Source: Bacteroidales bacterium
GTDB lineage: Bacteria > Bacteroidota > Bacteroidia > Bacteroidales > WRGA01
Length of the DNA: 11,727 nucleotides
Reading direction: 5' to 3'
NCBI GenBank assembly: GCA_031279795.1
Contig: JAITHZ010000356.1
Span: 1 to 11,727, forward strand
Both the position numbers and the translations under genes were made by a program. This document shows positions 1-6,741 of the stretch, one piece after another (positions within the stretch are counted from its first letter, which is position 1; each line of letters begins with the position of its first letter). The notes beneath the pieces were generated by a model that saw only the letters and a list, made by a program, of their open reading frames with translations, did not search any database and had not been told where the DNA came from.

Positions 1-801
1 ATTGATTCCGGTGTGGATATGCGCATTGATTTTTGTTTCCAGCGCTTTCGGTTTCAGTGTTTTGATAAGCACAACGCCGTTGCCGCCTTTCGCTCCGAAA
101 AACGAAGCGCCGTCTTTCAGAATGGTAAAACTTTCAATGTCTTTAATGTCGATAGAAGCCAGCGGATTAGCCTGATAATTACCGATAAGCGACGAAGCGT
201 AAGCGGTGTTTTCATAAGGCAGTCCATCGACCACAAAGAGCGGCATATTCCCGGCGTTCATCGTGTTGAAGCCGCGCAGGTACATATTGGCTCCATAACC
301 CGGCATTCCCGAACGGAAAACGGTGTTCACGCCGCTTGCATAACCTTGCATCAGCACGTCGGGTGATACCGCCACGCTAATATCGTTGTTTTCCTGCACC
401 ACGCCCCAGGCATAAACCTGTTGGGACGACGATTGGTTGCCGGTGGGCGTGTAAACTTCTTTCCGGGCGCCTTTGTAATTGCTTTCGTATAAAACGATGT
501 CGATTTTGCTTCGTCCCTGCACCGGAATATCGCGGCGGGCGTAACCGGAAGCCGAAACTTCGAGAATCAGTGTATTGGCAGGCAATTTAATACTGTAGGA
601 GCCATCGTCTTCTGTAATAGTGGAGGCAACATCCGGCACGTTGATATTTACGCCTGCCAATGCTTTCCCTGTGGAAGCGTCGTTAACACTCCCTGTTACC
701 GTATAGGGCCTGTTGTCCTGCTGTGCAAAGGTCGGAATCGTAGAAACTATTCCCATCAACAGCAAAACCAAGCCATAATTATATCTATTCTTCATATTCA
801 T
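1..801 (-). CDS. SusC/RagA-family TonB-linked outer-membrane transporter, N-terminal part
   Basis: This is the first 267 codons of a SusC-like protein; the gene runs off the left edge, and such proteins are usually about 1000 residues long, so the plug end and the whole barrel are missing. The protein starts with a signal peptide (positive MNMKNRYN, then hydrophobic GLVLLLMGIV, with a likely cleavage after the Ala of TFAQQ at residue 26). Residues ~32-115 form a carboxypeptidase-regulatory-like beta domain (TVTGSVNDASTGKALAGV, then DDGSYSIKLP). The TonB plug follows: SGMPGYGANMYLRGMNTMN, PLFVVDGLPYE and DIKDIESFTILKDGASFFG, then GGNGVVLIKT, all hallmarks of the SusC plug. A second in-frame ATG lies two codons downstream. 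The gene is last in a minus-strand cluster after two FAS1 lipoproteins, about 58 bases after the nearer one, so it is probably co-transcribed. The role, TonB-dependent import of a glycan or peptide, is inferred from the family; the substrate is unknown. Confidence 0.93.
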   Translation of the reverse strand, partial: MNMKNRYNYGLVLLLMGIVSTIPTFAQQDNRPYTVTGSVNDASTGKALAGVNINVPDVASTITEDDGSYSIKLPANTLILEVSASGYARRDIPVQGRSKIDIVLYESNYKGARKEVYTPTGNQSSSQQVYAWGVVQENNDISVAVSPDVLMQGYASGVNTVFRSGMPGYGANMYLRGFNTMNAGNMPLFVVDGLPYENTAYASSLIGNYQANPLASIDIKDIESFTILKDGASFFGAKGGNGVVLIKTLKPKALETKINAHIHTGIN

Positions 802-809
802 GTAATCTT

Positions 810-823
810 GAATTTTAAAATTC
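810..823. repeat. 14-bp perfect AT-rich palindrome before susC-like start
   Basis: GAATTTTAAAATTC is a perfect palindrome ending about 9 bases upstream of the SusC-like ATG at 801. The rest of the ~58-base spacer contains three copies of AATTCTTA (825-832, 832-839 and 846-853). No -7 box and no T-tailed terminator hairpin is seen. The palindrome could shape the translation-start region of the message, or be chance in AT-rich DNA. Confidence 0.4.
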
Positions 824-859
824 CAATTCTTAATTCTTATATTTTAATTCTTAATTGAA

Positions 860-2575
860 TCAATCATTCACATCTACTTTCGGCACTATACGGATATAAT
901 CCAAAAAGAGCAGACCGTTGTTGTTGCTTGCAGTGCTGCGAGGTGTATTTGCCACCATAAAAGTTGCTTGTCCGTAAGCTGGCGATTTCAGGATATTTCC
1001 GCCTCCGAAACCTCCGGTTCCTTCAAATTTTTCACCAAGCAGGAAAAAGCCCACATTCGATTCCGCATCATTGTTTACGCGATAGTGCGACAACTGCGTT
1101 TCTTCGAGGACACCAGCAGTAGAAACGCCGGCCAGTACAAAATAGGGAGAAAAATTATTGCTGATTTTTCCGTCGGTCGCTCTTGCCGGTTCCGGCTCGC
1201 CGGGGAAACCGATGAGCAGTTTTTGTTCCAACGTCATTATACGCGGCACACTATCCCACAGCATACCGTTGTAGTCGTTTTCGTCATCGTCGTATGCTAC
1301 CCAGTAAATTTCATAATCGGTGGAATAAAGTGTGGGCGTGAATTTCGCATACGAGTTGAGCGATGTACTTGTAAGATAAGTATCACCAAAAGTAAAAGTC
1401 TGCGTTGAAGAATAGGTTGCCGTCGAGTCGTTATCGGGAAAATACTCGGTCGTATAGAATGTTTGGCGGGTAGTTCCTTTCAAGACAATGTCTTTTCCTC
1501 CGCTTGCATAGGAGCGGTAACGGGTTATCCATGCATTTGACCCGTCGAAAAGTTCGCCGTCTTCGGCTTCCAGGATTTGTTCCTTTATTTTATTTTGATA
1601 AATCTTAATCCTTGCATTGCTCAGGCGATACACGATTCCGTTGGACGCTTGGTAGGTTTCGAGAATTTCGGCGGGATCGATATCCACTAAAATATCCGAT
1701 TTTGAAAGATAGCGTCCGGCAGCCTCTACGACAACCGGTTGAAGTATCAAATCGGCTGTTACCTGGCGGAATACTTCCCGGTTTTGCGCTTCTGCATCTT
1801 TTTGAACAAAATATTTGGCATATTTTGTTTTCAAGGCTTCAAGCGCATCATTTTCGAGCAATACTACCGTAAAAAAACTCTGTTCGTCGCCGAGCGGATA
1901 TTGTTCCAGGAAAGTATTGCGTTCGACCCAAACGGTGTCGTAAACCGAATTGCCGTCTATGTCCACTCCTGTTTGAACGCTGCGATCCCTGTCCATGACG
2001 TTTTCGGTATATGATTGAATGAATTTTACCTGTTCGTGGTTTTCCTGTTCGGAAACGAGGTAATCCCAGATATTTTTCCGGCAGGTAATCATGTTGTCAA
2101 TGATATGCAGCACTCCATTTCCGCAAACGAGGTTGGTTTCCGTAAGGCGTGAGCCTGAAACGGTATTTGCTCCAACATTAACCGATTTGTTGTTAAGCAT
2201 TTGGATATGATTAACCGCTTGGCTGCCCGAAAGAAAATTGCCATCTTTACCGGTAAAGTACAACGACCAGGCGATGTGATTTTGTATCCATTGCTTCAAG
2301 GCGACCGTATCCTGCAAATCGAGCGATTGCAGAACGGCGTTTTGCGGCGCGAAAACGGTAAGCGCCTGTTCTTCCTGAAGTATCCGGTCGTAACCGGTCG
2401 CTTGCAGCGCTTGGGCAAAAATGGAAATATCGGGATTGTTTCCTATCAATTCATAGAGATTTTTATCCCTGTCCTGATAGTCCGGGCGCGTGTCGTCATG
2501 CCAGGGGTCGCAGGCGGGAAAGCCGGCTATCACTGCCCATAAAAATACAATTTTCAACAATTTATACTGTTTCAT
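860..2575 (-). CDS. FAS1 (fasciclin) domain surface lipoprotein, second of two
   Basis: This is a 571-residue lipoprotein. The signal sequence ends in FPAC with the lipidated Cys at residue 22, and DPWHDD after it resembles the acidic export signal of surface lipoproteins in Bacteroides. The first FAS1 domain is at ~37-165: H1-like motif LTVFAPQNAVL at 72-82 and H2-like motif NGVLHIIDNMI at 153-163. A second, diverged FAS1 domain is at ~175-325, recognisable by NGIVYRLSNARI near 312-323. The C-terminal ~240 residues are beta-rich with many aromatic residues (YEIYWVAYDDD; closing LLFLDYIRIVP) and look like a jelly-roll or carbohydrate-binding module, but I cannot name the family. FAS1 domains mediate adhesion or ligand binding; next to SusC/SusD-like genes the likely role is glycan capture at the surface. 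It starts ~50 bases after the preceding FAS1 gene, with which it shares layout but only low sequence similarity, so they are probably old paralogs. Confidence 0.88.
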   Translation of the reverse strand: MKQYKLLKIVFLWAVIAGFPACDPWHDDTRPDYQDRDKNLYELIGNNPDISIFAQALQATGYDRILQEEQALTVFAPQNAVLQSLDLQDTVALKQWIQNHIAWSLYFTGKDGNFLSGSQAVNHIQMLNNKSVNVGANTVSGSRLTETNLVCGNGVLHIIDNMITCRKNIWDYLVSEQENHEQVKFIQSYTENVMDRDRSVQTGVDIDGNSVYDTVWVERNTFLEQYPLGDEQSFFTVVLLENDALEALKTKYAKYFVQKDAEAQNREVFRQVTADLILQPVVVEAAGRYLSKSDILVDIDPAEILETYQASNGIVYRLSNARIKIYQNKIKEQILEAEDGELFDGSNAWITRYRSYASGGKDIVLKGTTRQTFYTTEYFPDNDSTATYSSTQTFTFGDTYLTSTSLNSYAKFTPTLYSTDYEIYWVAYDDDENDYNGMLWDSVPRIMTLEQKLLIGFPGEPEPARATDGKISNNFSPYFVLAGVSTAGVLEETQLSHYRVNNDAESNVGFFLLGEKFEGTGGFGGGNILKSPAYGQATFMVANTPRSTASNNNGLLFLDYIRIVPKVDVND

Positions 2576-2624
2576 TATTATGTGTTTTTATTTTTGTTTG
2601 TCAATTATTCGATTGATGATTTTA

Positions 2625-4433
2625 TTATTCTGTTGCAGGGTCGGGGTCGGCAGGCGGAGCGCCGTAGGGCCATATTTCCCAATCGGGCGTTCCGGCAGGC
2701 ACCCAAGTTCCCCGCATATCCACACGCGGATAAAGCTGGTCTTCGTCTTTGGGAATAAATTGAATCATATCAAAATTTGTCCTCTGACTCTTCGAGTTGG
2801 AATATACAGGTTCCAGGCGCAGGGTATGCCGTCCTTCAAATTCCACTTTAATTGTTCCCAGTATGTGGCAGCAAACCACCGACGAGTATTTTTTTGCGTT
2901 GTACTGTTTCCATCCGTTCAGCGCCAACTGTTCATGCGACGAATTGGCGGGATTGGGCATATATTCGCCCTGATTGAAAATGTAGGGCATTACCTGATCG
3001 TCTTTTCCTTCCTGTTTGAAGATAGTTTTCAATTGCCGGTTGCCTTCTCGCCGCCAAGCGAGCCACACCTTGTATTCGCCCGGCATCAAAACCGGTGTTT
3101 TAAATTCCATCCATGAGGTTTCTTCGGGGTGCAGGTTGAAACGCAGGAAGTCTGCATAAATATATTGGGAATTAGCGTTGAAAGCGCTTTCGGTGGCGGG
3201 TATAGTGCCGCATTGGTAATTGATTTCCGTCGGATTTCTCCCGCCCCAGGTAAGTTCCGAGAGTTCTCCGGCTTTGAAAGATACATTACAACCCTGTTGA
3301 CGGAAATTTTTCAGCGCCATCAGTTCAGGTTGCTCGGCAATGTCCCAATAAATGCGGTAGGCGGTACGCTCCTTAATTTGAATGTCGCCGAGTATGCGGT
3401 GGACAACGCCATTGGAGCAACTCAGGTCGGAGAGTTCACTTTTGCTGTCAAACAGAACGCCCGGCTCGTTGAGTTGTCCCTGAACCAGGCGGTTTAGATA
3501 AACCTGACCGTCAATCCGTTCGAAAAGAATGGGTTTCCTTTCGGAAGTAAGCGTGAAAAGGCTGGAGGCTTTCAGCAAATCCACGCCGAATTTCGGCATG
3601 ATGGAATCCACAACTACATGGTAGCCGATGTAGTCGCGCAGGTGTTCTTCGTCGCTTTTGGCGGAACTTTTCTGATTTTCATGGATTATTGCCAGAAGCG
3701 ATTCTTTCGATGTGACGCCTGCATCGTTCAGGGCTTCATTGTCTTCGATAAAGCAAGAGTACCAGATTTGCGGATTGTCGGTATCCAGCGTTTCCGCCAG
3801 TCCTGAATCTTCAAAAAATTCCTTGAACAGCGAATAATCGTTGTCCAGGCTGCGCACGATGCCGGTAATGCTTTTGTCGGGCGGCGTAAGTACCTGGTCG
3901 ATAATATGCAGGTAGCCGTTTGCGCCCCTCAAATCTTCGCCGTTTTCGATTATCCTTGCCTGCCGGTTGATAATCCGGAGAATCCGGTTGCCTTCCGAAG
4001 CAGTTTTGGTTGTCAGGTATTTTTTCAGGAAATTGGGCGAAGCAAGCCGTCCATCGACAAAACCGGAGGTAGAAAGCGTATCGCGTATCAAATGATACCT
4101 TACCATATCGGCGGCTTCTTCCTCCGATATATCGTTTACACTGCTTTTACCGGCGGTTTGCAGGTATTCGCTTACGGCTGCGTCGGTGGGAGCAAACAGT
4201 GTGTAGAAGCCGTAGGCGTGAATTGTTCCGGAAAAACCGGCTTTTTCTACTATTGACAGGAAAGATGAGAGATTGTTTTCCTCCATGATTTCATCAATCA
4301 TTTTTTCTTCGGAAATACGGAAATTTTCGTCTAAATCCCTTTCGCAGGATAGCATGAGGAATATACACAATATTCCTGCCAATGTGCCGGTACAAAGCGA
4401 TTTCATTGCTTTATGAAAGTAAGATGTTTTCAT
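2625..4433 (-). CDS. FAS1 (fasciclin) domain surface lipoprotein, first of two
   Basis: This protein has 602 residues from the start chosen here (MKTSYFHK). An in-frame ATG at 4463 would add ten residues and overlap the SusD stop by 17 bases; I prefer the start at 4433 because it leaves a 13-base gap and gives a compact signal peptide. The lipobox is LMLSC with Cys at residue 30, followed by acidic ERDLDE. Two FAS1 domains follow, at ~45-185 (YTLFAPTDAAV and NGYLHIIDQVL) and ~190-355 (closing NGVVHRILGDIQI). The C-terminal ~235 residues are beta-rich, with PGEYKVWLAWRR, GRHTLRLEPVY and NFDMIQFIP, resembling a carbohydrate-binding jelly-roll; the last 35 residues are Pro/Trp-rich. The protein is likely a surface ligand-binding partner of the SusC/SusD pair. 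The family call is secure; the ligand is unknown. Confidence 0.88.
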   Translation of the reverse strand: MKTSYFHKAMKSLCTGTLAGILCIFLMLSCERDLDENFRISEEKMIDEIMEENNLSSFLSIVEKAGFSGTIHAYGFYTLFAPTDAAVSEYLQTAGKSSVNDISEEEAADMVRYHLIRDTLSTSGFVDGRLASPNFLKKYLTTKTASEGNRILRIINRQARIIENGEDLRGANGYLHIIDQVLTPPDKSITGIVRSLDNDYSLFKEFFEDSGLAETLDTDNPQIWYSCFIEDNEALNDAGVTSKESLLAIIHENQKSSAKSDEEHLRDYIGYHVVVDSIMPKFGVDLLKASSLFTLTSERKPILFERIDGQVYLNRLVQGQLNEPGVLFDSKSELSDLSCSNGVVHRILGDIQIKERTAYRIYWDIAEQPELMALKNFRQQGCNVSFKAGELSELTWGGRNPTEINYQCGTIPATESAFNANSQYIYADFLRFNLHPEETSWMEFKTPVLMPGEYKVWLAWRREGNRQLKTIFKQEGKDDQVMPYIFNQGEYMPNPANSSHEQLALNGWKQYNAKKYSSVVCCHILGTIKVEFEGRHTLRLEPVYSNSKSQRTNFDMIQFIPKDEDQLYPRVDMRGTWVPAGTPDWEIWPYGAPPADPDPATE

Positions 4434-4446
4434 AATGTATTTGTAT

Positions 4447-5373
4447 TTATTTATAAAATTCATTTTGATTCAAATTTTCATTCATTTCTATTTCCGAGTA
4501 ATAGATGGGCATATAAAGACTTCCCTCGTGATTTATCCATTTTTCCTGGAGGATACTGATTTTTTCGGGCGAAGTGCTTAATACGGCGAAGCGTTGCAGG
4601 TAATCACGGTTTCGGAAATCGTCGCGTTTCACATACCGCAGGACGTCAAACCATCGTTTACCTTCAAAGAGCAGTTCCCTACCCCTTTCGTTCAAGATAA
4701 ATTCTTCGAGTGTCCGGGCGCTGACGTCGTTTTCGTTTTGTCCGTAGAGCATATCCGTTGATTCGGGGGCATTGGCGCGAGTACGGATTTGCCTGACCAA
4801 ATCCAGCGCTTCTTTCAGTTTTTCCCGGTCATTATCGGCGAAGGCGAGTTGTGTGAGCGCTTCGGCTTTTATTAGCATAATGTCTGCCAGGCGGTAAAAA
4901 ATCCAGTTGCTGTTGGAGGCTGTTTCGGGGCGATAGGTCAATCCGGTCTGACTAAGCCCGATCCATTTCCATATTGCACCCTGTTTTACGGCAATGTCGG
5001 GACGAATGTCGCGCCACTTGCGGTCAATTTGCGATGAAGGAAAATATTCAATATTGATATTGGCTGTATTTGCCTGAATATATCCCAAAACGGATCGAAA
5101 CCATTCGACAAAAGGATTGCCTTTGTCTATGTCGAATTGCAGTTCAAAAATGCTTTCCATGCAGTTTCCTTTGTAATACATTTCGTCGAAGAGTGCAGCT
5201 ACGTCGCCATCGTTGGCGTAATACACTTTTATCGAATCGCCGGCGCTGCTGGTGGTTTCAATATGGTCGCAAAAAACTACGCTCTTAAAATTCTTTTTGA
5301 TGAACCGTTTTTTGGAAAACCACCCGCCGCCGGTATGCCATTTCCGGTTTATCAATAATTGTTTGTTATTCAT
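4447..5373 (-). pseudogene. SusD/RagB-family lipoprotein, C-terminal half on a foreign N-terminus
   Basis: From the ATG at 5373 this ORF encodes 308 residues; an ATG at 5406 would overlap the previous ORF. From about residue 50 it is clearly SusD-like: MESIFELQFD, SNWIFYRLADIMLIKAEAL, a TPR-like helix ALDLVRQIRTRANAP, LEEFILNERGRELLFEGKRW then FDVLRYVKR, and terminal LYMPIYYSEIEMNENL. Intact SusD proteins have ~500-600 residues, a lipoprotein signal and N-terminal TPR helices; all are absent. The first ~50 residues (from MNNKQLLINRKWHTGGGWF to the ETTSSAGD region) are basic, have no signal peptide, and do not look like SusD, so the ORF seems to be an in-frame join of two genes. Without a signal the product should stay in the cytoplasm and not serve as the lid of the SusC channel. 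An internal start at the Met of CMESIFE is possible but would not restore export. Placement downstream of a foreign promoter suggests that the cluster has lost its own 5' end. Confidence 0.82.
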
Positions 5374-5375
5374 AA

Positions 5376-5714
5376 TCAGTCTTCCGTTTCTATAAACCGT
5401 ACCCAAAAATTCGTATCATTAAAATCCTCATCGTTTATCTGCGCCGCCAATTCATCGGGAGTCAGTTTTTTTACACCTGTCTCTTGATCTTCCCAGCCGG
5501 AAATGATTTCACTGTCGGTTGCATTACGTTCAAAATGTTCCACCGGATAGAGGAAGGCGTACAAGGTCTTATTTTCCTGCTCCGGTTCTTTGATGCCGGA
5601 CAAATCCCGGTAATAATCCCAGACGGTAATCAGCCATTCGATGTTGATTTCGATCCGGTGCGTGTTGAAACTTACCAGCGTTCCGTCAATATCGAAAAAC
5701 AGAGCTTTCGTCAT
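5376..5714 (-). pseudogene. Chimeric ORF: HAD-phosphatase N-terminus fused to unknown acidic tail
   Basis: The ORF has 112 codons from the ATG at 5714. The first 21 residues, MTKALFFDIDGTLVSFNTHR plus I, match the start of Cof-type HAD hydrolases, including catalytic motif I (DxDGT). HAD motifs II-IV and the cap are missing, and the protein continues with an unrelated acidic stretch (NIEWLITVWDYYRDLSGIKE, LTPDELAAQINDEDFND, NFWVRFIETED) that I do not recognise. The chimeric product cannot be a working HAD phosphatase. An ATG at 5741 is in frame but lies in the -7 promoter box, so 5714 is the better start. Its TGA is two bases from the ATG of the next ORF (TGATTATG), an arrangement typical of translational coupling, which suggests that the tail and the start of the next ORF came together from one donor operon. 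The HAD start is a confident match by eye; the fusion interpretation is inference. Confidence 0.6.
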
Positions 5715-5738
5715 ATATACTTTTTTATTAGAGCGGTG

Positions 5739-5746
5739 CAAATGTA
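5739..5746 (-). promoter_or_regulatory. Bacteroidetes -7 box for the minus-strand cluster
   Basis: Read on the minus strand this is TACATTTG, matching TAnnTTTG, about 25 bases upstream of the ATG at 5714. No clear TTTG lies 19 bases further upstream. It is the only recognisable promoter ahead of the HAD chimera, the truncated SusD, the FAS1 lipoproteins and the SusC-like gene, so it may drive all of them. The palindrome at 5744-5754 overlaps its upstream edge. Confidence 0.55.
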
Positions 5747-5754
5747 CAATGTAC
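5744..5754. promoter_or_regulatory. GTACA-A-TGTAC palindrome, possible operator
   Basis: Two 5-bp arms around a single base form a perfect dyad that overlaps the minus-strand -7 box. Its position suits a repressor or regulator site, but no regulator gene is nearby to pair it with, and a dyad this short can occur by chance. Confidence 0.35.
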
Positions 5755-5786
5755 TCAATTTATGCTGTTCTTTACTAAAATTCCAT

Positions 5787-5794
5787 TACCTTTG
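5787..5794 (+). promoter_or_regulatory. Bacteroidetes -7 box for the Hc1-like start
   Basis: TACCTTTG matches TAnnTTTG and lies 22 bases before the ATG at 5817. The expected -33 TTTG is not obvious. Together with the minus-strand box it makes this ~100-base spacer a divergent promoter region. Confidence 0.5.
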
Positions 5795-5816
5795 CCCGAA
5801 TTTTAAAACAAAAAAC

Positions 5817-5966
5817 ATGAAAGAATTAGTTTCAAATTTAAATCAGCTTTTCGCAGACTTCTCTAAAGATGCAGAGTTGCAGATTAGGATTATTTGCTAT
5901 TATTTGGTTGAAATTGACGAAAAATTAACAAATAAGTCTTTTTTCCGTCCTTTCGATTTTAATTAA
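5817..5966 (+). pseudogene. Hc1/histone H1-like N-terminus, truncated
   Basis: This is a 49-codon ORF. The first ~22 residues (MKELVSNLNQLFADFSKDAE then LQ) closely resemble the start of the small Bacteroidetes histone H1-like DNA-binding proteins (Hc1 family), which then continue with a Lys/Ala/Arg-rich segment and total about 55-60 residues. Here the similarity stops at about 5882 and the rest (IRIICYYLVEIDEKLTNKSF, ending FRPFDFN) has no such basic repeat. No other frame restores it, so this is not a simple frameshift. The product would lack the basic DNA-binding tail. A promoter box and an A-rich leader precede the ATG, so the start looks authentic. Alternatively this could be an unrelated small protein; the Hc1 match is from memory of the family and is moderate in strength. 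Confidence 0.5.
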
Positions 5967-5996
5967 CTTGCTTGATATTAATAGATTAGAAAAGAA

Positions 5997-6027
5997 TTTG
6001 AATCTATACTAAAATTTTGTATCTTTG
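5997..6027 (+). promoter_or_regulatory. Consensus Bacteroidetes promoter
   Basis: TTTG at 5997-6000 is followed after exactly 19 bases by TATCTTTG at 6020-6027, an excellent match to the TTTG-N19-TAnnTTTG consensus of the Bacteroidetes primary sigma factor. Transcription should start near 6034, giving a ~40-base AT-rich leader before the ATG at 6075. It probably drives the 217-residue membrane protein, the DUF2339 protein and perhaps the GH28 gene. Confidence 0.8.
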
Positions 6028-6074
6028 CACGGCAAATATATCTAAATTTCAATTTACATTTTTTAAAAAATATT

Positions 6075-6728
6075 ATGGATAAACAGCAAATTTTTATAGC
6101 AGCAGAAAAAGTCAAATCGTTTGGGATTGCGCTTGTGGGTATTGTCATTTTCAGTTTGGGTACATCCTATTTTCAGGAGCGGTTGCTTTATCGCGTGCCA
6201 CGTATACTGATTCCTGTATACGATCTGCTGGGTAATATCGGTTTAGCAACAGGGATGCTCTTGTTGGGCGGTGCATTCATTGCATACGGGTATACCAAAT
6301 GGAAAAAAGTATCGCAAAAAAAGTCGATTTATTGGATTATCGCCATTGCGGGGATGCTTGTGGGAAGCATGCTGGCCAATATTGATTTCAAAAGTTCGAA
6401 AGAAATTATGGACGATATTGACCAGCAGCGGGAAAGGCAAATAGATGAAATTCGTAATCTGGGCAAACACAATTTCGATAATCCGGATATTGACAGACAC
6501 TTCGCCGAGTTTGATTCGCTGTATAAATGCTTTGAACAATGCCTTCAAACCAGCAACCAAACTGGCATTGACAGTTGCGAAAATGAATTTATGGAGTGGT
6601 CAACAAAATCGGGTGATTTCATGACAAACCTCAGCAATGACGAAAAATATGAACTGGCACAGTATCTGGCAAAACAAGCTATTTCGTGGGATGATTTGAG
6701 ACAGAAAATGAGAGAGCGAAGGGATTAA
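6075..6728 (+). CDS. Three-helix membrane protein of unknown function
   Basis: This is a 217-residue protein that I do not recognise. There are three hydrophobic segments: ~14-33 (FGIALVGIVIFSLGTSYF), ~44-72 (LLGNIGLATGMLLLGGAFIA) and ~84-102 (IYWIIAIAGMLVGSML). A hydrophilic, mostly helical C-terminal half of ~115 residues follows, starting with an acidic/basic stretch (MDDIDQQRERQIDEIRNLG) and containing Cys at 152, 156 and 168. The protein should be in the inner membrane with the soluble tail on one side. It is first behind a strong promoter and is followed after 13 bases by the DUF2339 gene, so the two membrane proteins are almost certainly made together and may work together. That link is inference; no catalytic motif is visible. 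Confidence 0.8.
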   Translation: MDKQQIFIAAEKVKSFGIALVGIVIFSLGTSYFQERLLYRVPRILIPVYDLLGNIGLATGMLLLGGAFIAYGYTKWKKVSQKKSIYWIIAIAGMLVGSMLANIDFKSSKEIMDDIDQQRERQIDEIRNLGKHNFDNPDIDRHFAEFDSLYKCFEQCLQTSNQTGIDSCENEFMEWSTKSGDFMTNLSNDEKYELAQYLAKQAISWDDLRQKMRERRD

Positions 6729-6741
6729 TTCTTCATGCACG

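Noticed and set aside
13..366. Plus-strand open frame of ~117 codons at the left edge
   Set aside because: It lies exactly codon-opposite the SusC plug domain, whose motifs are clear on the minus strand.
5652..5990. Invertible promoter segment with flanking inverted repeats
   Set aside because: I compared both flanks in opposite orientation by eye and found only short, imperfect matches around CGTCAAT, not convincing repeats.
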